Shown here in pieces: positions 30,226 to 39,470 of a DNA stretch of 64,000 bases (its first letter is position 1; each line of letters begins with the position of its first letter). The notes under the pieces are model-generated. The model had not been told where the DNA came from. It searched no databases and saw only the letters and a list, made by a program, of their open reading frames with translations. The translations under genes were made by a program, and so were the position numbers. The DNA comes from Lachnospiraceae bacterium (GTDB lineage Bacteria > Bacillota > Clostridia > Lachnospirales > Lachnospiraceae), in contig FZRB01000001.1 of assembly GCA_900199595.1 (NCBI GenBank), forward strand, positions 244,819 to 308,818, read 5' to 3'.

Positions 30226-31986
30226 TTGGATAATACAATGGTTAGTGCCTACAATGAAAAAATAGAATATACAAGTGAACAAAAGAAATGTCTTGAATAT
30301 TCAGGTGATAAAACTCTTTTGGTAAAGGGATATGCTGGAGCTGGAAAAAGTGTGTTCGTACAAGGAATGGCACTCAAATGTCTAAGAGATTTTCCTGATA
30401 AATCTGTAGCTATTTTTACTTTGTGTCATACTCTTACCTCGGCAACAAATGATGTAATGAAAAGAAACTGTAGTGAGGATGAGTATGATAGGCTTGAAGT
30501 TCGAACGCTGGTAAAGTACCTATTTGAAGTATATAAGGCTATGGGTGGAAAAAGTGCTATAGTATACGATAAGGTTAGAGCTAGACTAATAAAGGAAGCA
30601 CTTGGTGAACACAAAAAGAAGTTTGGAGAACATAGATTTCAAAAACTTGAAATTGATTTTTGGTGTGATGAAATAGACTGGATGAAAGGTATGGATGTTA
30701 CTGCAAATGACATGCAGTACTATCTTACTCTACCAAGAAAAGGCAGAGGCGGCGAGGTCAGAATGAGCAAGGTTGACCGAGTTGAAGCTTTCAGAATATT
30801 CTTTCAATACGAGAGGTTACTTCATTCTAAACATCTTATAGATTGGGAAGATGTCCCTATATATATTTCCAGACATATAAAAGACATTCCAAATGATAAA
30901 GTATTCGATTATGTATTGTTAGATGAAGCACAGGATTTTTCTTTGGCAACAATCAGAGCTGTGAGAGGATTATTCCGACGGAATATGTATATTGGGATGG
31001 ATGCAAATCAGAGAATATATAGTAGACATTGGACTCCTAAACAGGTTCCCTTACAGACAATAACTAAGAAGCTCACAAAATCTCTTAGAACTACTGTGCA
31101 AATAGATGCATTGGCAGAGTCATTAAGAGTACATAATGACAAGTCCCTTGATGAAGATGACAAATCTCTTAGAGCTATACCAGAAAAAACAGGAAATATT
31201 CCTGTTATATGTAGATGTAAATCAATAGATGAAGAGAAGCAATATGTTACAGATATAGTAAAGCAGTATTTAAAAAAATACGAAAACAAGATTTCCATAG
31301 GCATTATCACTTCTTTAAATGAGTATGTTGATACTTTTTCTTCTTGGATGACTGATGCAAATATATATCATGAAGAGGTTAGCAAGGATTCTACTTTTTC
31401 TATGTCTACCAAGGGAGTTAAAATAGCAAATTTATATAATGCAAAGGGTCTGGAATTTGATGTTGTTATTATTCCTTGCTTTGTTGAAGGAGTTTATCCT
31501 TATAGAATTAGATCAGACAATACAGATACTATCGAAGAACTTCTTGTAAAGTATCGTAATTTTGCTTATGTATCAATGACTCGTGCTAAGAAAATGCTAT
31601 ATATAACATTTTCAGGAGATAATGGGTCTAGGTTTATTGATGAAATGGATTCTAATCTATATGAAAGAGCTGGAATTGCTTTTGATATTAAAGTAGGCAC
31701 GGATGTAAAACTTCCTCCAATGTATAATGGGACAATTTCGGAGAAAACTTCTTCAGAAAATGTGGATGCTACAGGAGGACTCAAGGAATTCTTTGAGAGT
31801 AGAGGCCTTAAGGTCGTGGATAAAAGAGAAAATAAAGGATATCTATGGGTTTTAGGCAAGAAAGAAGATATATCTGACATCGTTAAGGAAGCTCAATCAA
31901 AATATAAAGCCGGTGGTGTATATACTGATGGTCAGGGACAGTATGATAAATATGGTCCTGCATGGAAAACAAGATGTAAGAGATAG
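30226..31986 (+). CDS. SF1 helicase/ATPase, UvrD/PcrA-like, compact
   Basis: A 586-residue superfamily 1 helicase. Motif I is VKGYAGAGKSVFVQG (about 34-48), motif II YVLLDEAQDF (about 229-238), motif III GMDANQRIYSR, motif V ANLYNAKGLEFDVVIIPCF (about 401), and motif VI FAYVSMTRAKKML (about 446). It is about as short as Rep-like DUF2075/AAA_22 helicases in defence systems. I use a TTG start at 30226 because GAGGG lies 8 bases before it; the in-frame ATG at 30238 is too far from any ribosome site. The C-terminal 80 residues (after 500) look like a separate small domain ending in a GPAWK motif. Confidence 0.85.
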   Translation: MDNTMVSAYNEKIEYTSEQKKCLEYSGDKTLLVKGYAGAGKSVFVQGMALKCLRDFPDKSVAIFTLCHTLTSATNDVMKRNCSEDEYDRLEVRTLVKYLFEVYKAMGGKSAIVYDKVRARLIKEALGEHKKKFGEHRFQKLEIDFWCDEIDWMKGMDVTANDMQYYLTLPRKGRGGEVRMSKVDRVEAFRIFFQYERLLHSKHLIDWEDVPIYISRHIKDIPNDKVFDYVLLDEAQDFSLATIRAVRGLFRRNMYIGMDANQRIYSRHWTPKQVPLQTITKKLTKSLRTTVQIDALAESLRVHNDKSLDEDDKSLRAIPEKTGNIPVICRCKSIDEEKQYVTDIVKQYLKKYENKISIGIITSLNEYVDTFSSWMTDANIYHEEVSKDSTFSMSTKGVKIANLYNAKGLEFDVVIIPCFVEGVYPYRIRSDNTDTIEELLVKYRNFAYVSMTRAKKMLYITFSGDNGSRFIDEMDSNLYERAGIAFDIKVGTDVKLPPMYNGTISEKTSSENVDATGGLKEFFESRGLKVVDKRENKGYLWVLGKKEDISDIVKEAQSKYKAGGVYTDGQGQYDKYGPAWKTRCKR

Positions 31987-31993
31987 GTAGATT

Positions 31994-33391
31994 ATGGGAT
32001 TCATAAACTGGAATGGCGAGCGTGATGATAGCAAGGCTCGTTATGAAGAATTAAAAGAATACGCTCAAATGGTGGAAGATGAGGAGAGAGCAAAGTCTTT
32101 TCAGGAGAAAATAGCTGTTTTTGCTACACAGATATGCAAAACGCCTGAAATGATAGGATTAAGTCGGGAAGATACCATAAAGGTTTTGGTCGCAGAATTT
32201 AAAGAGCTAAAAGATATGTATGACATTTTCGTGCAAAGTAAAGATTTTTCCTGGGAATATGATCTGTGGCTTCCATTTAGAGATTTGTGGGTATATACTT
32301 TGTCAGCTGTTATTTTTACTTCTGATGATACAGTAGACTCAGCTAAGAAAGAAAAGATATTTAATACATTTATAAAAAAAATACTGAAATTAGAAGGACA
32401 GATTAGTAGGGAAGAATATGTAAAGAATTCTAACGAAAATGCAGAATATGTAGCATACATGCAGCAGTCTTTTGAATTATCAAAACATGACTCGATTTAT
32501 TTCTGGAAATGGATAGGTTATTTATCTAAAGATATTCAGGTTGATAATGTGGCAAAAGATTTTGCAGATGATTTTTATACATTGCTGAGTAGAATTATAT
32601 TCTTTATTAATGTTTTGCTTGGAAGTACTGACTTTGGAATAAGATATGTTGTTAATAAAGATGATATAATCAAGAATATCTATAATGAATTAAAAGATTG
32701 TAATAATCTGAATAAGATAACATCTCATATAGTAAATCCGGTATATGCAAGAAAAAGAAATGTTGATAAAGCTGTTGAGTATAAAAATATAAAAAATTCA
32801 AAGCTTAAAGAATGGGAAGAAAAAAATAAAACTAATTATAATAAAACTTCGAAGGTGTATGAGGAATCCGATGTCCGATCGGAGACAAACCGTAATGAGA
32901 CAAAACATGATAGTTATGATAAAATAAGACTTGATAAGGACTATATTAAAAGCTTAATAGAAAAGAGAACATTACTTGATTTTGCAGAAGTTTATAATAT
33001 CTTGGTTGCCTGCAAGCTTCCTGAGGAGATGACTCAAATCTGCAGAATGATATCTGAGGAAATAAACATACTTCAAGAAGCCATTGAGAAATTTAAAGAT
33101 ATATATCAGGTAGATTTAGATCAGTTCTATGATTATTATATGCCAGAATCTATAGCACTTATTTCTACGTATGTAGACTACATAAATGCTCGGGTAGATG
33201 ACAAGATAATTAGCGAAGCCAAAACTGAGGTTATGGATTCATCGCAGCAATTACTTATTGCGATAGTAGATATGAAAAACGAGTTGTATAAATTTGGTTC
33301 CATGGAGCTTAAGGCCAGATCTAAGGCTTTGGAATCAATGATGAATCAGGATGGTCATGTAAATCCTGAATATAGAATAAATAATGATTGA
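31994..33391 (+). CDS. Unknown helical protein between the SF1 helicase and TelA
   Basis: A 465-residue protein I do not recognise. It is mostly charged helices, with a lysine/asparagine-rich linker around residues 265-310, and a C-terminal block (about 380-465) that looks helical and 5-bladed-phosphate-binding-unlike. No membrane segment or catalytic motif stands out. It starts 8 bases after the helicase and ends 27 bases before the TelA gene, so the three are probably one functional set. 5-Bromo-4-chloroindolyl phosphate hydrolysis (XpaC)-type proteins often precede TelA, and this gene has that position and a similar late helical domain, but I cannot confirm the match. Confidence 0.65.
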   Translation: MGFINWNGERDDSKARYEELKEYAQMVEDEERAKSFQEKIAVFATQICKTPEMIGLSREDTIKVLVAEFKELKDMYDIFVQSKDFSWEYDLWLPFRDLWVYTLSAVIFTSDDTVDSAKKEKIFNTFIKKILKLEGQISREEYVKNSNENAEYVAYMQQSFELSKHDSIYFWKWIGYLSKDIQVDNVAKDFADDFYTLLSRIIFFINVLLGSTDFGIRYVVNKDDIIKNIYNELKDCNNLNKITSHIVNPVYARKRNVDKAVEYKNIKNSKLKEWEEKNKTNYNKTSKVYEESDVRSETNRNETKHDSYDKIRLDKDYIKSLIEKRTLLDFAEVYNILVACKLPEEMTQICRMISEEINILQEAIEKFKDIYQVDLDQFYDYYMPESIALISTYVDYINARVDDKIISEAKTEVMDSSQQLLIAIVDMKNELYKFGSMELKARSKALESMMNQDGHVNPEYRINND

Positions 33392-33417
33392 TGCAGTTAT
33401 GAGGAGGTTACAGTACT

Positions 33418-34587
33418 ATGGCAGAGGAGACAAAAATACCGGATCTTACACTTGATCCAGATGAAAAGAAATATGATTTTAGCTTTATAGAGCCATCTCT
33501 TGCTAATCAGAATGGGGTAGCTGAAACAGGAGAGACAGGTGTAGCGGCAGGTTCAGTTGACGAGTCTCAACTGTCCGAAGAAGAAAAAGCCAGAGTAAAT
33601 GAATTTTATAAGAAGATAGATATCGGTAATGTAAAGATGGTCAATTCTTATGGTACTGGTGCTCAGAAGGGTATAGCTACATTTTCTTCAACAATTACAA
33701 ATAAGGTTAAGACAAAAGAGTTTGGTGAGATAGGAGACAGCCTGCGTGAACTTAGGGTGGCTATTGGAAGTACAACTACACCTCCAAAGAAAGGTATTGC
33801 AGGACTATTCCAAAAAGGCAAGGCTAAGCTTACCTATATGGTTTCCAATTATCAAACGGCGGAAACAAGCATTAAGAAGATAGAGAAAGATTTGAAGAAG
33901 CATCAACAGACACTTACCCAGGATGTATTCATCTATGATCAGATGTATGATATGAATCTTGAATTCTACAAGGAACTTACTATGTATATTATAGCAGGTA
34001 AGAAGGCATTGGCAGATGCAAGAGCTACTAAACTTGTTGAACTTCAGCAGAAAGCAGAAAATACAAATGATCAGCTTGATGTTCAGATGTTCAGAGATTA
34101 CAGAGATGCCTGCAACAGATTTGAAAAGAGAATCTTTGATCTTGAAACTACGAGACTTGTTTCGATTCAGATGGCTCCACAGATCAGACTCCTTCAGAAT
34201 GAGGATCAGGATCTGGTAGATAAACTCCGTTCGGATGTTATTAATACAATTCCGCTTTGGAGAAATCAGATGGTACTTGCACTTGGTATTGAGCATAGTA
34301 GAAGAGCATTAGAAGCTCAGAGTGCTATAACCGAAATGACTAATGAGATGTTCAGGAAAAATGCTGAAACTCTTAAGCAGGGAGCTATAGATGCAGCTAT
34401 TGCTTCTGAAGAAGCTATAGTTGATGTTGAGACTCTTCGCAAGGTAAATGAGGATATTATTACCTCTATTAACGAAGTTGTTAAGATTCACGAGGAAGGT
34501 TCCAGACGTCGTGTTGAGGCTCAGCAGGAGCTTGTTAAGATTGAAGATCAGCTGAAGGAAGCTCTTGTTGCTGCTGGAAGCAGATAA
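33418..34587 (+). CDS. TelA-family protein (toxic anion resistance family)
   Basis: A 389-residue protein of the TelA family, which was first linked to tellurite resistance and later to phage and stress resistance in Firmicutes. The long helical core (about 70-380) contains the family's ETSIKKIEKDLKKHQQTL, RDYRDACNRFEKRIFDLETTR and QMAPQIRLLQNEDQDLVDKL segments. The N-terminal 50 residues are acidic and disordered. Its ribosome site is GAGGAGG. It is the last gene of the long operon that begins with brxA and is followed by a hairpin at 34642. Confidence 0.87.
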   Translation: MAEETKIPDLTLDPDEKKYDFSFIEPSLANQNGVAETGETGVAAGSVDESQLSEEEKARVNEFYKKIDIGNVKMVNSYGTGAQKGIATFSSTITNKVKTKEFGEIGDSLRELRVAIGSTTTPPKKGIAGLFQKGKAKLTYMVSNYQTAETSIKKIEKDLKKHQQTLTQDVFIYDQMYDMNLEFYKELTMYIIAGKKALADARATKLVELQQKAENTNDQLDVQMFRDYRDACNRFEKRIFDLETTRLVSIQMAPQIRLLQNEDQDLVDKLRSDVINTIPLWRNQMVLALGIEHSRRALEAQSAITEMTNEMFRKNAETLKQGAIDAAIASEEAIVDVETLRKVNEDIITSINEVVKIHEEGSRRRVEAQQELVKIEDQLKEALVAAGSR

Positions 34588-34641
34588 GAAAAGTATAATA
34601 TTTGTACAGCTTACTTTGTAATAGATTTATTGGATATGTAG

Positions 34642-34674
34642 GTGAGAGATGCTTATGTATCTCTCACTTCTTGT
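34642..34674 (+). terminator. Hairpin at the end of the BREX-TelA operon
   Basis: The stem GTGAGAGAT / ATCTCTCAC (34642-34650 with 34659-34667) is perfect over 9 bp with an 8-base loop. The tail TTCTTGT is only moderately U-rich, so termination may be partial. Confidence 0.55.
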
Positions 34675-34680
34675 ATATAG

Positions 34681-35505
34681 GTGTGTGTATTGGGCAGGAA
34701 AAATAAAAAAGACTCATCATCATATCGTTACAAGACTATGAGTCAGAGAAAAGAAGAACGAAAACATAAAATGAGGATTTTTATTGCACTACTTATAGTT
34801 CTTTTAGTAGTGGTATCGTTTGTGTTCCTATGCTACAAAACACCACTCGGTGATTTTATAAAAAGTAAGATTGGTAAACAAGAAGAGAAACCTGCAGGTG
34901 TTGTATCTGAAATACCGGAGTTTGATGATGTTCCATATGTTGAGCTGAATGGAAATATTCCCTTATTTACAGATGAAGAAAAAATAACTTCAGCGTTTGA
35001 AAAGTATTCGGAGCTTGATGATTTGGGTAGATGTGGAGTTGCATATGCCAATATTTGTAAAGATATAATGCCAGAGGAAGAACGTGAAGATATTAGCAGT
35101 GTTTATCCTACAGGTTGGATCAATAATGAATACGATATAGTAGATCAGAAGTTTCTATATAACCGTTGCCATCTGATCGGATTTCAGTTGGCGGGCGAAA
35201 ATGCAAACGAGAGGAATCTCATAACCGGAACGAGATATATGAATGTAGAAGGTATGCTTCCTTTTGAAGATGAAGTAGCGATGTATGTCTACAGAACCAA
35301 TAATCATGTTCTGTATAGAGTTACTCCATTCTTTGATGGGGATAATCTCGTGGCCAATGGGGTAGAGCTGGAAGCATATTCAGTTGAGGATAATGGAGCA
35401 GGAGTATGCTTTAATGTATATGTATATAACGTTCAGCCCGGAATAGAGATAGATTATAAGACCGGCGATAACTGGAAAGGGAAGGACTACGAAAAATATC
35501 AGTAA
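34681..35505 (+). CDS. Membrane-anchored or secreted DNA/RNA non-specific endonuclease (EndA/NucA type)
   Basis: A nuclease of up to 274 residues. A basic N terminus is followed by one membrane segment (about residues 32-52) and then a DNA-entry-type nuclease domain with NRCHLIGFQLAGENANERN (near residue 160) and LITGTRYMNVEGMLPFE. The His in RCH is the expected general base and the Asn after it the metal ligand. Such proteins degrade DNA outside the membrane or act in DNA uptake. The start is uncertain: GTG 34681, TTG 34690 and ATG 34738 are all possible, and none has a strong ribosome site. It stands alone between the operon hairpin and a convergent gene. Confidence 0.82.
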   Translation: MCVLGRKNKKDSSSYRYKTMSQRKEERKHKMRIFIALLIVLLVVVSFVFLCYKTPLGDFIKSKIGKQEEKPAGVVSEIPEFDDVPYVELNGNIPLFTDEEKITSAFEKYSELDDLGRCGVAYANICKDIMPEEEREDISSVYPTGWINNEYDIVDQKFLYNRCHLIGFQLAGENANERNLITGTRYMNVEGMLPFEDEVAMYVYRTNNHVLYRVTPFFDGDNLVANGVELEAYSVEDNGAGVCFNVYVYNVQPGIEIDYKTGDNWKGKDYEKYQ

Positions 35506-35567
35506 TATCATTTGATGTCAAAAAGATATTTTGTATCCAACATTTTCATAAGTAATGGATTAAAAAA

Positions 35568-36563
35568 CTATCTTGAACGAGTGCATTCAGGGTAATCGTT
35601 TTTGTTCCAGTCATGGTCTTTGGAAATTTGATTATCGGAAATATTGAAATATTCATGAGAAATGCCTGACTGGTACTTTTCAGGAATCGGATCATCCCAG
35701 GTGACATCTACGTGATACCAATTATCTTCTAGCTGCACCATATTCCAAGCATGTCCAGCGGTACCTTCATCATTGGTCGCTTCTCCAGAAACAAGATGAC
35801 ATTTAATACCACAGCATGCACACATGAGTTCGAAGGCTTCAGCATAACCTTGGCATACGGCCTGATGATTAACTAAAGCTCCATATGCGGAGTACTTAGG
35901 TGAAGTGAATCCTTCTTTTTTTCGGATATAGGTATAGGATATGTTTTTTACGAGATAATCGTGGATGGCAAGCTCTTTGTCATAGTCAGTCATTGAATCG
36001 GAGATATTATCTTTCATAAAATCCTCAATTAAATACGCCATTTCCTGGGCATCTGATTCATAAGACAAAAATGTATCTTTTTCACCAGAAATGTATTGGA
36101 AAACAAGTGCATAGTCCGAATTGCTTATGCTGTAAATATGGTTATCTGATATAGTTCCGAAGCTGTATGTGAAAGAATCTGAATCATCAATAGTTGTTTG
36201 TTTTACAGTTGCATCTGATGATGAAGATGTTTCGGTTTTGCTTGCGTCATTGGAATAATCTTTGACATCTGTACTTTCAGTAGTAACAATTTTTGGGGTT
36301 TCTGTTGAAGATGCTTCTACTTTATTAGTTGTTTGTTCGGTAGTCTCTTCTGTTGAGATAACTAGGTCAGTGGCTTCTTCAGTAGTGACATCTATTGAAA
36401 GAGGATAATGAACAGTCTCTTTAGATTTAAGATATAGTTTCACTGCTATAGGAGCTATTATAGCAATACAAATAATAAGAATAATGCCTGCGAAGACCTT
36501 ATTCTTTTCGTTTTTTTTCTTTTTTTGAGAATTGGTTACATATTTGTATTTGTTTTCTCTCAT
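35568..36563 (-). CDS. Membrane-anchored transglutaminase-like protein
   Basis: A 331-residue protein with a basic N terminus, one membrane segment (about residues 22-44), a long Thr/Ser/Glu-rich linker (about 55-130) and a transglutaminase-like domain. The Cys-His-Asp triad is visible as VCQGYAEAF (about 236), GHAWNM (about 268) and VDVTWDDP (about 284). The domain would lie outside the cell, where such enzymes act as peptidases or cross-linkers on surface proteins. It is convergent with the nuclease gene and divergent from the next gene. The start codon lies in one arm of an 11-bp inverted repeat (see 36562-36607). Confidence 0.88.
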   Translation of the reverse strand: MRENKYKYVTNSQKKKKNEKNKVFAGIILIICIAIIAPIAVKLYLKSKETVHYPLSIDVTTEEATDLVISTEETTEQTTNKVEASSTETPKIVTTESTDVKDYSNDASKTETSSSSDATVKQTTIDDSDSFTYSFGTISDNHIYSISNSDYALVFQYISGEKDTFLSYESDAQEMAYLIEDFMKDNISDSMTDYDKELAIHDYLVKNISYTYIRKKEGFTSPKYSAYGALVNHQAVCQGYAEAFELMCACCGIKCHLVSGEATNDEGTAGHAWNMVQLEDNWYHVDVTWDDPIPEKYQSGISHEYFNISDNQISKDHDWNKNDYPECTRSR

Positions 36564-36607
36564 GACAGTATCCGATAAAAATATATTTAGAATGAAGATA
36601 CTGTCAT
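36562..36607 (-). promoter_or_regulatory. 11-bp inverted repeat covering the transglutaminase-like start codon
   Basis: ATGACAGTATC (36562-36572) and GATACTGTCAT (36597-36607) are perfect inverted copies 24 bases apart. In the minus-strand transcript the second arm ends in the AUG of the transglutaminase-like gene, so the start codon would be paired in a hairpin. It could be a translational switch, or a DNA operator for a dimeric repressor. Confidence 0.5.
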
Positions 36608-36692
36608 TATAGCATAAGTAAAATGTGGATGTTAATCAGCATTAATTTAGTACGTGTATATTATATAAATATTTATTTTGTAGGGGTGCGTT

Positions 36693-37382
36693 ATGAATTG
36701 GGAGTTTGGTAAAGTAACTGATTATTTTGATAATAGTATTAAGAATTGTATATGGGAGTATTCACAGGAATATGGAAAACTCAGTGATGTTGAACGATAT
36801 ATTGTTAATGGACAAATCAGAGATAGGATAGAGGGATATCTTGAGCAGGTCAGATCTTATAATGTATCGTTGTTACCAGTTGTTCTAGGGACGGTAGTTG
36901 ATGATATTTATAGATCTGGTAATCTGTCATATTATTACAATGATGATGTTGCTGAATATTTAAGTGTTACAGCTAAGGTTGTGTTAGATTGGTATAAACA
37001 AAAAGGTATTCAAATTCATTATATGACCAATAATTCTTTTTCTGATCAGACAAGACCGCTTATAGTATTTCCAGAAATGTTTACTAAAGCAGGATTGATA
37101 TATATTTGTCCGCAGCAGATTATGTATGATGAAATGAGAAAAAATGGTATTTCACCAGATCAGTTTGCAATATATGCTAAAGATTTTGTATCAAAGACTC
37201 TTCAGAAAACAAAAGATATCACTATGTTATGTTGTGAAACCGGGACGCATTATATACATCTAGATATAGATGGAGATTTTTCGGCATTCAATATTGATTT
37301 TTCTTATATTGGTAAAGAGAATCATGTTTTAGTGTTCAGAGAAGAAGCTCCTCAGGATTCTGCAAAAATAACATATTTATAA
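36693..37382 (+). CDS. Unknown protein, 229 residues
   Basis: Not recognised. The protein is soluble-looking, with a helical first half and a beta-rich end (THYIHLDIDGDFSAFNIDF near residue 190). The centre has LIVFPEMFTKAGLIYICPQQI, which could be a core strand and helix. The start has the ribosome site TAGGGG. It is divergent from the transglutaminase-like gene and is followed 32 bases later by a small gene on the same strand. Confidence 0.7.
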   Translation: MNWEFGKVTDYFDNSIKNCIWEYSQEYGKLSDVERYIVNGQIRDRIEGYLEQVRSYNVSLLPVVLGTVVDDIYRSGNLSYYYNDDVAEYLSVTAKVVLDWYKQKGIQIHYMTNNSFSDQTRPLIVFPEMFTKAGLIYICPQQIMYDEMRKNGISPDQFAIYAKDFVSKTLQKTKDITMLCCETGTHYIHLDIDGDFSAFNIDFSYIGKENHVLVFREEAPQDSAKITYL

Positions 37383-37414
37383 ACGCAGTTTGAAAGGTTG
37401 TTAAGGAAAAATAC

Positions 37415-37630
37415 ATGGGAATATTTGATATAGATGATGATAAGCTTCGGGCTCTTTACCATAGAGCTGAACTTGAAGCAAATAGAGGTTTTGTTGATAC
37501 GAGAAAGTACCCATATCTCGATAAAGCATTATATATTTATGCTAAAGAGCATAACTGTTCTTATGATGAAGCACTTGTATTTGCAAAGACCGGAAAGAAG
37601 ATGGGACGATTGGCGTCCGGGAATGGATGA
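37415..37630 (+). CDS. Small protein, 71 residues
   Basis: A short helical protein (MGIFDIDDDKLRALYHRAEL at the start; KEHNCSYDEALVFAKTGKK near the end). The ribosome site is AAGG, 9 bases upstream. Function unknown. It is followed by an HNH endonuclease gene 63 bases later. Confidence 0.6.
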   Translation: MGIFDIDDDKLRALYHRAELEANRGFVDTRKYPYLDKALYIYAKEHNCSYDEALVFAKTGKKMGRLASGNG

Positions 37631-37693
37631 TCCAATGTGGGCAAAGATTTGCGAGGTGGAATACTACTATGATTATTCCTTAAGGGGTAGCTT

Positions 37694-38596
37694 ATGAAGA
37701 TTTATGTTGGTGTAACAGATTCGGAATGGTATGAATACAATAGAATTAAAAATTTAGTTGAAGTAAATTTCTGGAGACCGGGAGGCCAAGTTTTTAAAGC
37801 GTTAGATAGAAATGACCTGTTTCTATTTAAACTTCATTACCCGGAAAACTATATAGTTGGTGGTGGTTATTTTGTAAGCTATTCTTATCTACCAACGTAT
37901 TTAGCGTGGGATGCTTTTGGAGATGGAAATGGGACATCTTCACTAAATGAATTAAATAGAAAAATAAGTAAGTACAGGCAGAAAAATAATATGGTCGATA
38001 GTAATCCGTATATTGGATGTATTATTTTGACTGATGTTTTCTATTTCGATAGAAATAAATGGATCCCAGCACCAGATGATTTTGGAAAATATACAGTTCA
38101 AGGAAAAAGCTATTCAGATGATACAACTGTTGGAAAAGCATTATTTGATCAAGTTAGAGAACGCCTTTTTGATAATGTAAAAACTATTGATAAACCACAA
38201 TTTGGATATTCACAAGTCAAACACCGGATTGGGCAAGGAGCCTTTAGAATTATCGTTACTGATAACTATCAAAGAAGATGTGCAATTACTGGAGAAAAGA
38301 CATTGCCAGTTCTTCAAGCTGCTCATATAAAACCAGTTTCACAGGAAGGACCTTACATCGCTAGTAATGGATTACTATTAAAATCAGATTTTCATACTTT
38401 ATTCGATGATGGTTATATTACTATTGATTCTGACTATAGAGTAGATGTCAGTAAAAGATTACATGATGATTATGGGAATGGTAAGGATTATTACAAATAT
38501 CATGGTCAGAAACTAATGATTATTCCAGAGAAAATAGAAAATAGACCTTCAAAAGAATTCTTACAATGGCATAATGAAAATATATTTTTGGGATGA
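37694..38596 (+). CDS. HNH endonuclease (HNH_2 type)
   Basis: A 300-residue protein with a C-terminal HNH domain. The visible motif is RRCAITGEKTLPVLQAAHIK (about residues 194-213), followed by SNGLLLKSDFHTLFDDGYI (about 226-244), giving the paired His and the Asn and His expected of this nuclease fold. The N-terminal 170 residues are mixed alpha/beta and probably bind the target, perhaps modified DNA as in other restriction enzymes of this layout. The start has GGGGTAG upstream. It opens a run of nuclease-like genes that reaches 42184. Confidence 0.85.
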   Translation: MKIYVGVTDSEWYEYNRIKNLVEVNFWRPGGQVFKALDRNDLFLFKLHYPENYIVGGGYFVSYSYLPTYLAWDAFGDGNGTSSLNELNRKISKYRQKNNMVDSNPYIGCIILTDVFYFDRNKWIPAPDDFGKYTVQGKSYSDDTTVGKALFDQVRERLFDNVKTIDKPQFGYSQVKHRIGQGAFRIIVTDNYQRRCAITGEKTLPVLQAAHIKPVSQEGPYIASNGLLLKSDFHTLFDDGYITIDSDYRVDVSKRLHDDYGNGKDYYKYHGQKLMIIPEKIENRPSKEFLQWHNENIFLG

Positions 38597-38639
38597 TTAT
38601 CACGAAAGTTGAAAATATATAAGTGGTATGGAGTGACTG

Positions 38640-39470
38640 ATGGGAAAAGATTTGATTGATATATTTCTTGATTTTACGTTGCAACCAATATTAGATGCCA
38701 TTTTTACAGACAGCTTTAAGGGTAAATATGGTGAAAAGTTAACTGAGAAAGAATTGAAGAAAGTAAATCTATTTGGTCGTAAGGGAAAGACTCTTCGAAA
38801 TATATATATTCCTAAAGATAACGGTGAAACCTCGGAAATAGATGTAATGTTTATCTGTCAGAAAGGGATATTTGTATTTGAAAGCAAGAACTATTCTGGG
38901 TGGATTTTTGGAAATGAAAAAGATCAGTACTGGACCGCATGTCTAGCTAGTGGACAAAAGAACAGATTTTATAATCCGATAAAGCAGAACAGAACTCATC
39001 TGAAATGGTTAAGTAATTATCTTAGTTCATCGCTTGTTGAAGTTCCATTATTTTCTGTTATTGTTTTCTCAGAGAGATGCGAGCTAAAGAAGATAACTAC
39101 ATTTAGTACTGATATTAATGTTATAAAACGTGATCATACTTATAAGACGGTTAAGAAGATATGGAATTCATCAGAAAATAAGTTGACTGAAAATCAGGTT
39201 GAGATGATTTATGAGAAACTTAGCCTTTTGACAAATGTTGATGAGGCGGTTAAAGTCGCGCATATTAAGAATATTGAAAATAAATATATCAAGAGTTCAG
39301 ACGATAGTGTTCAATCAGAAACGAAAATAAAAGAAAGAACAAATGATTTGATCTGTCCACGATGTGGAAACAAATTAGTACTTAGAACAGCAAAGAAGGG
39401 ACCTAATGCAGGAAATCAGTTTTATGGGTGTGCTGCATTTCCTAAGTGCAGGTATATAAGAAATGAATAG
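38640..39470 (+). CDS. NERD-domain protein with topoisomerase-type zinc ribbon
   Basis: A 276-residue protein. Residues about 28-140 form a nuclease-related NERD domain (TLRNIYIPKDNGETSEIDVM then GIFVFESKNYSGWIFGN, where the D and ExK positions of a PD-(D/E)XK fold are visible). The C terminus has a topoisomerase C4-type ribbon, CPRCGNKLV then FYGCAAFPKC (about 239-272), which binds DNA. The pair suggests a DNA-cutting or end-sensing enzyme. The last 8 bases overlap the start of the pentapeptide gene, so the two are translationally coupled. Confidence 0.88.
   Translation: MGKDLIDIFLDFTLQPILDAIFTDSFKGKYGEKLTEKELKKVNLFGRKGKTLRNIYIPKDNGETSEIDVMFICQKGIFVFESKNYSGWIFGNEKDQYWTACLASGQKNRFYNPIKQNRTHLKWLSNYLSSSLVEVPLFSVIVFSERCELKKITTFSTDINVIKRDHTYKTVKKIWNSSENKLTENQVEMIYEKLSLLTNVDEAVKVAHIKNIENKYIKSSDDSVQSETKIKERTNDLICPRCGNKLVLRTAKKGPNAGNQFYGCAAFPKCRYIRNE

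Noticed and set aside
33805-34296. 163-codon minus-strand ORF inside the TelA gene
   Set aside because: It is antisense to a clear TelA coding sequence and has no ribosome site or recognisable domain.
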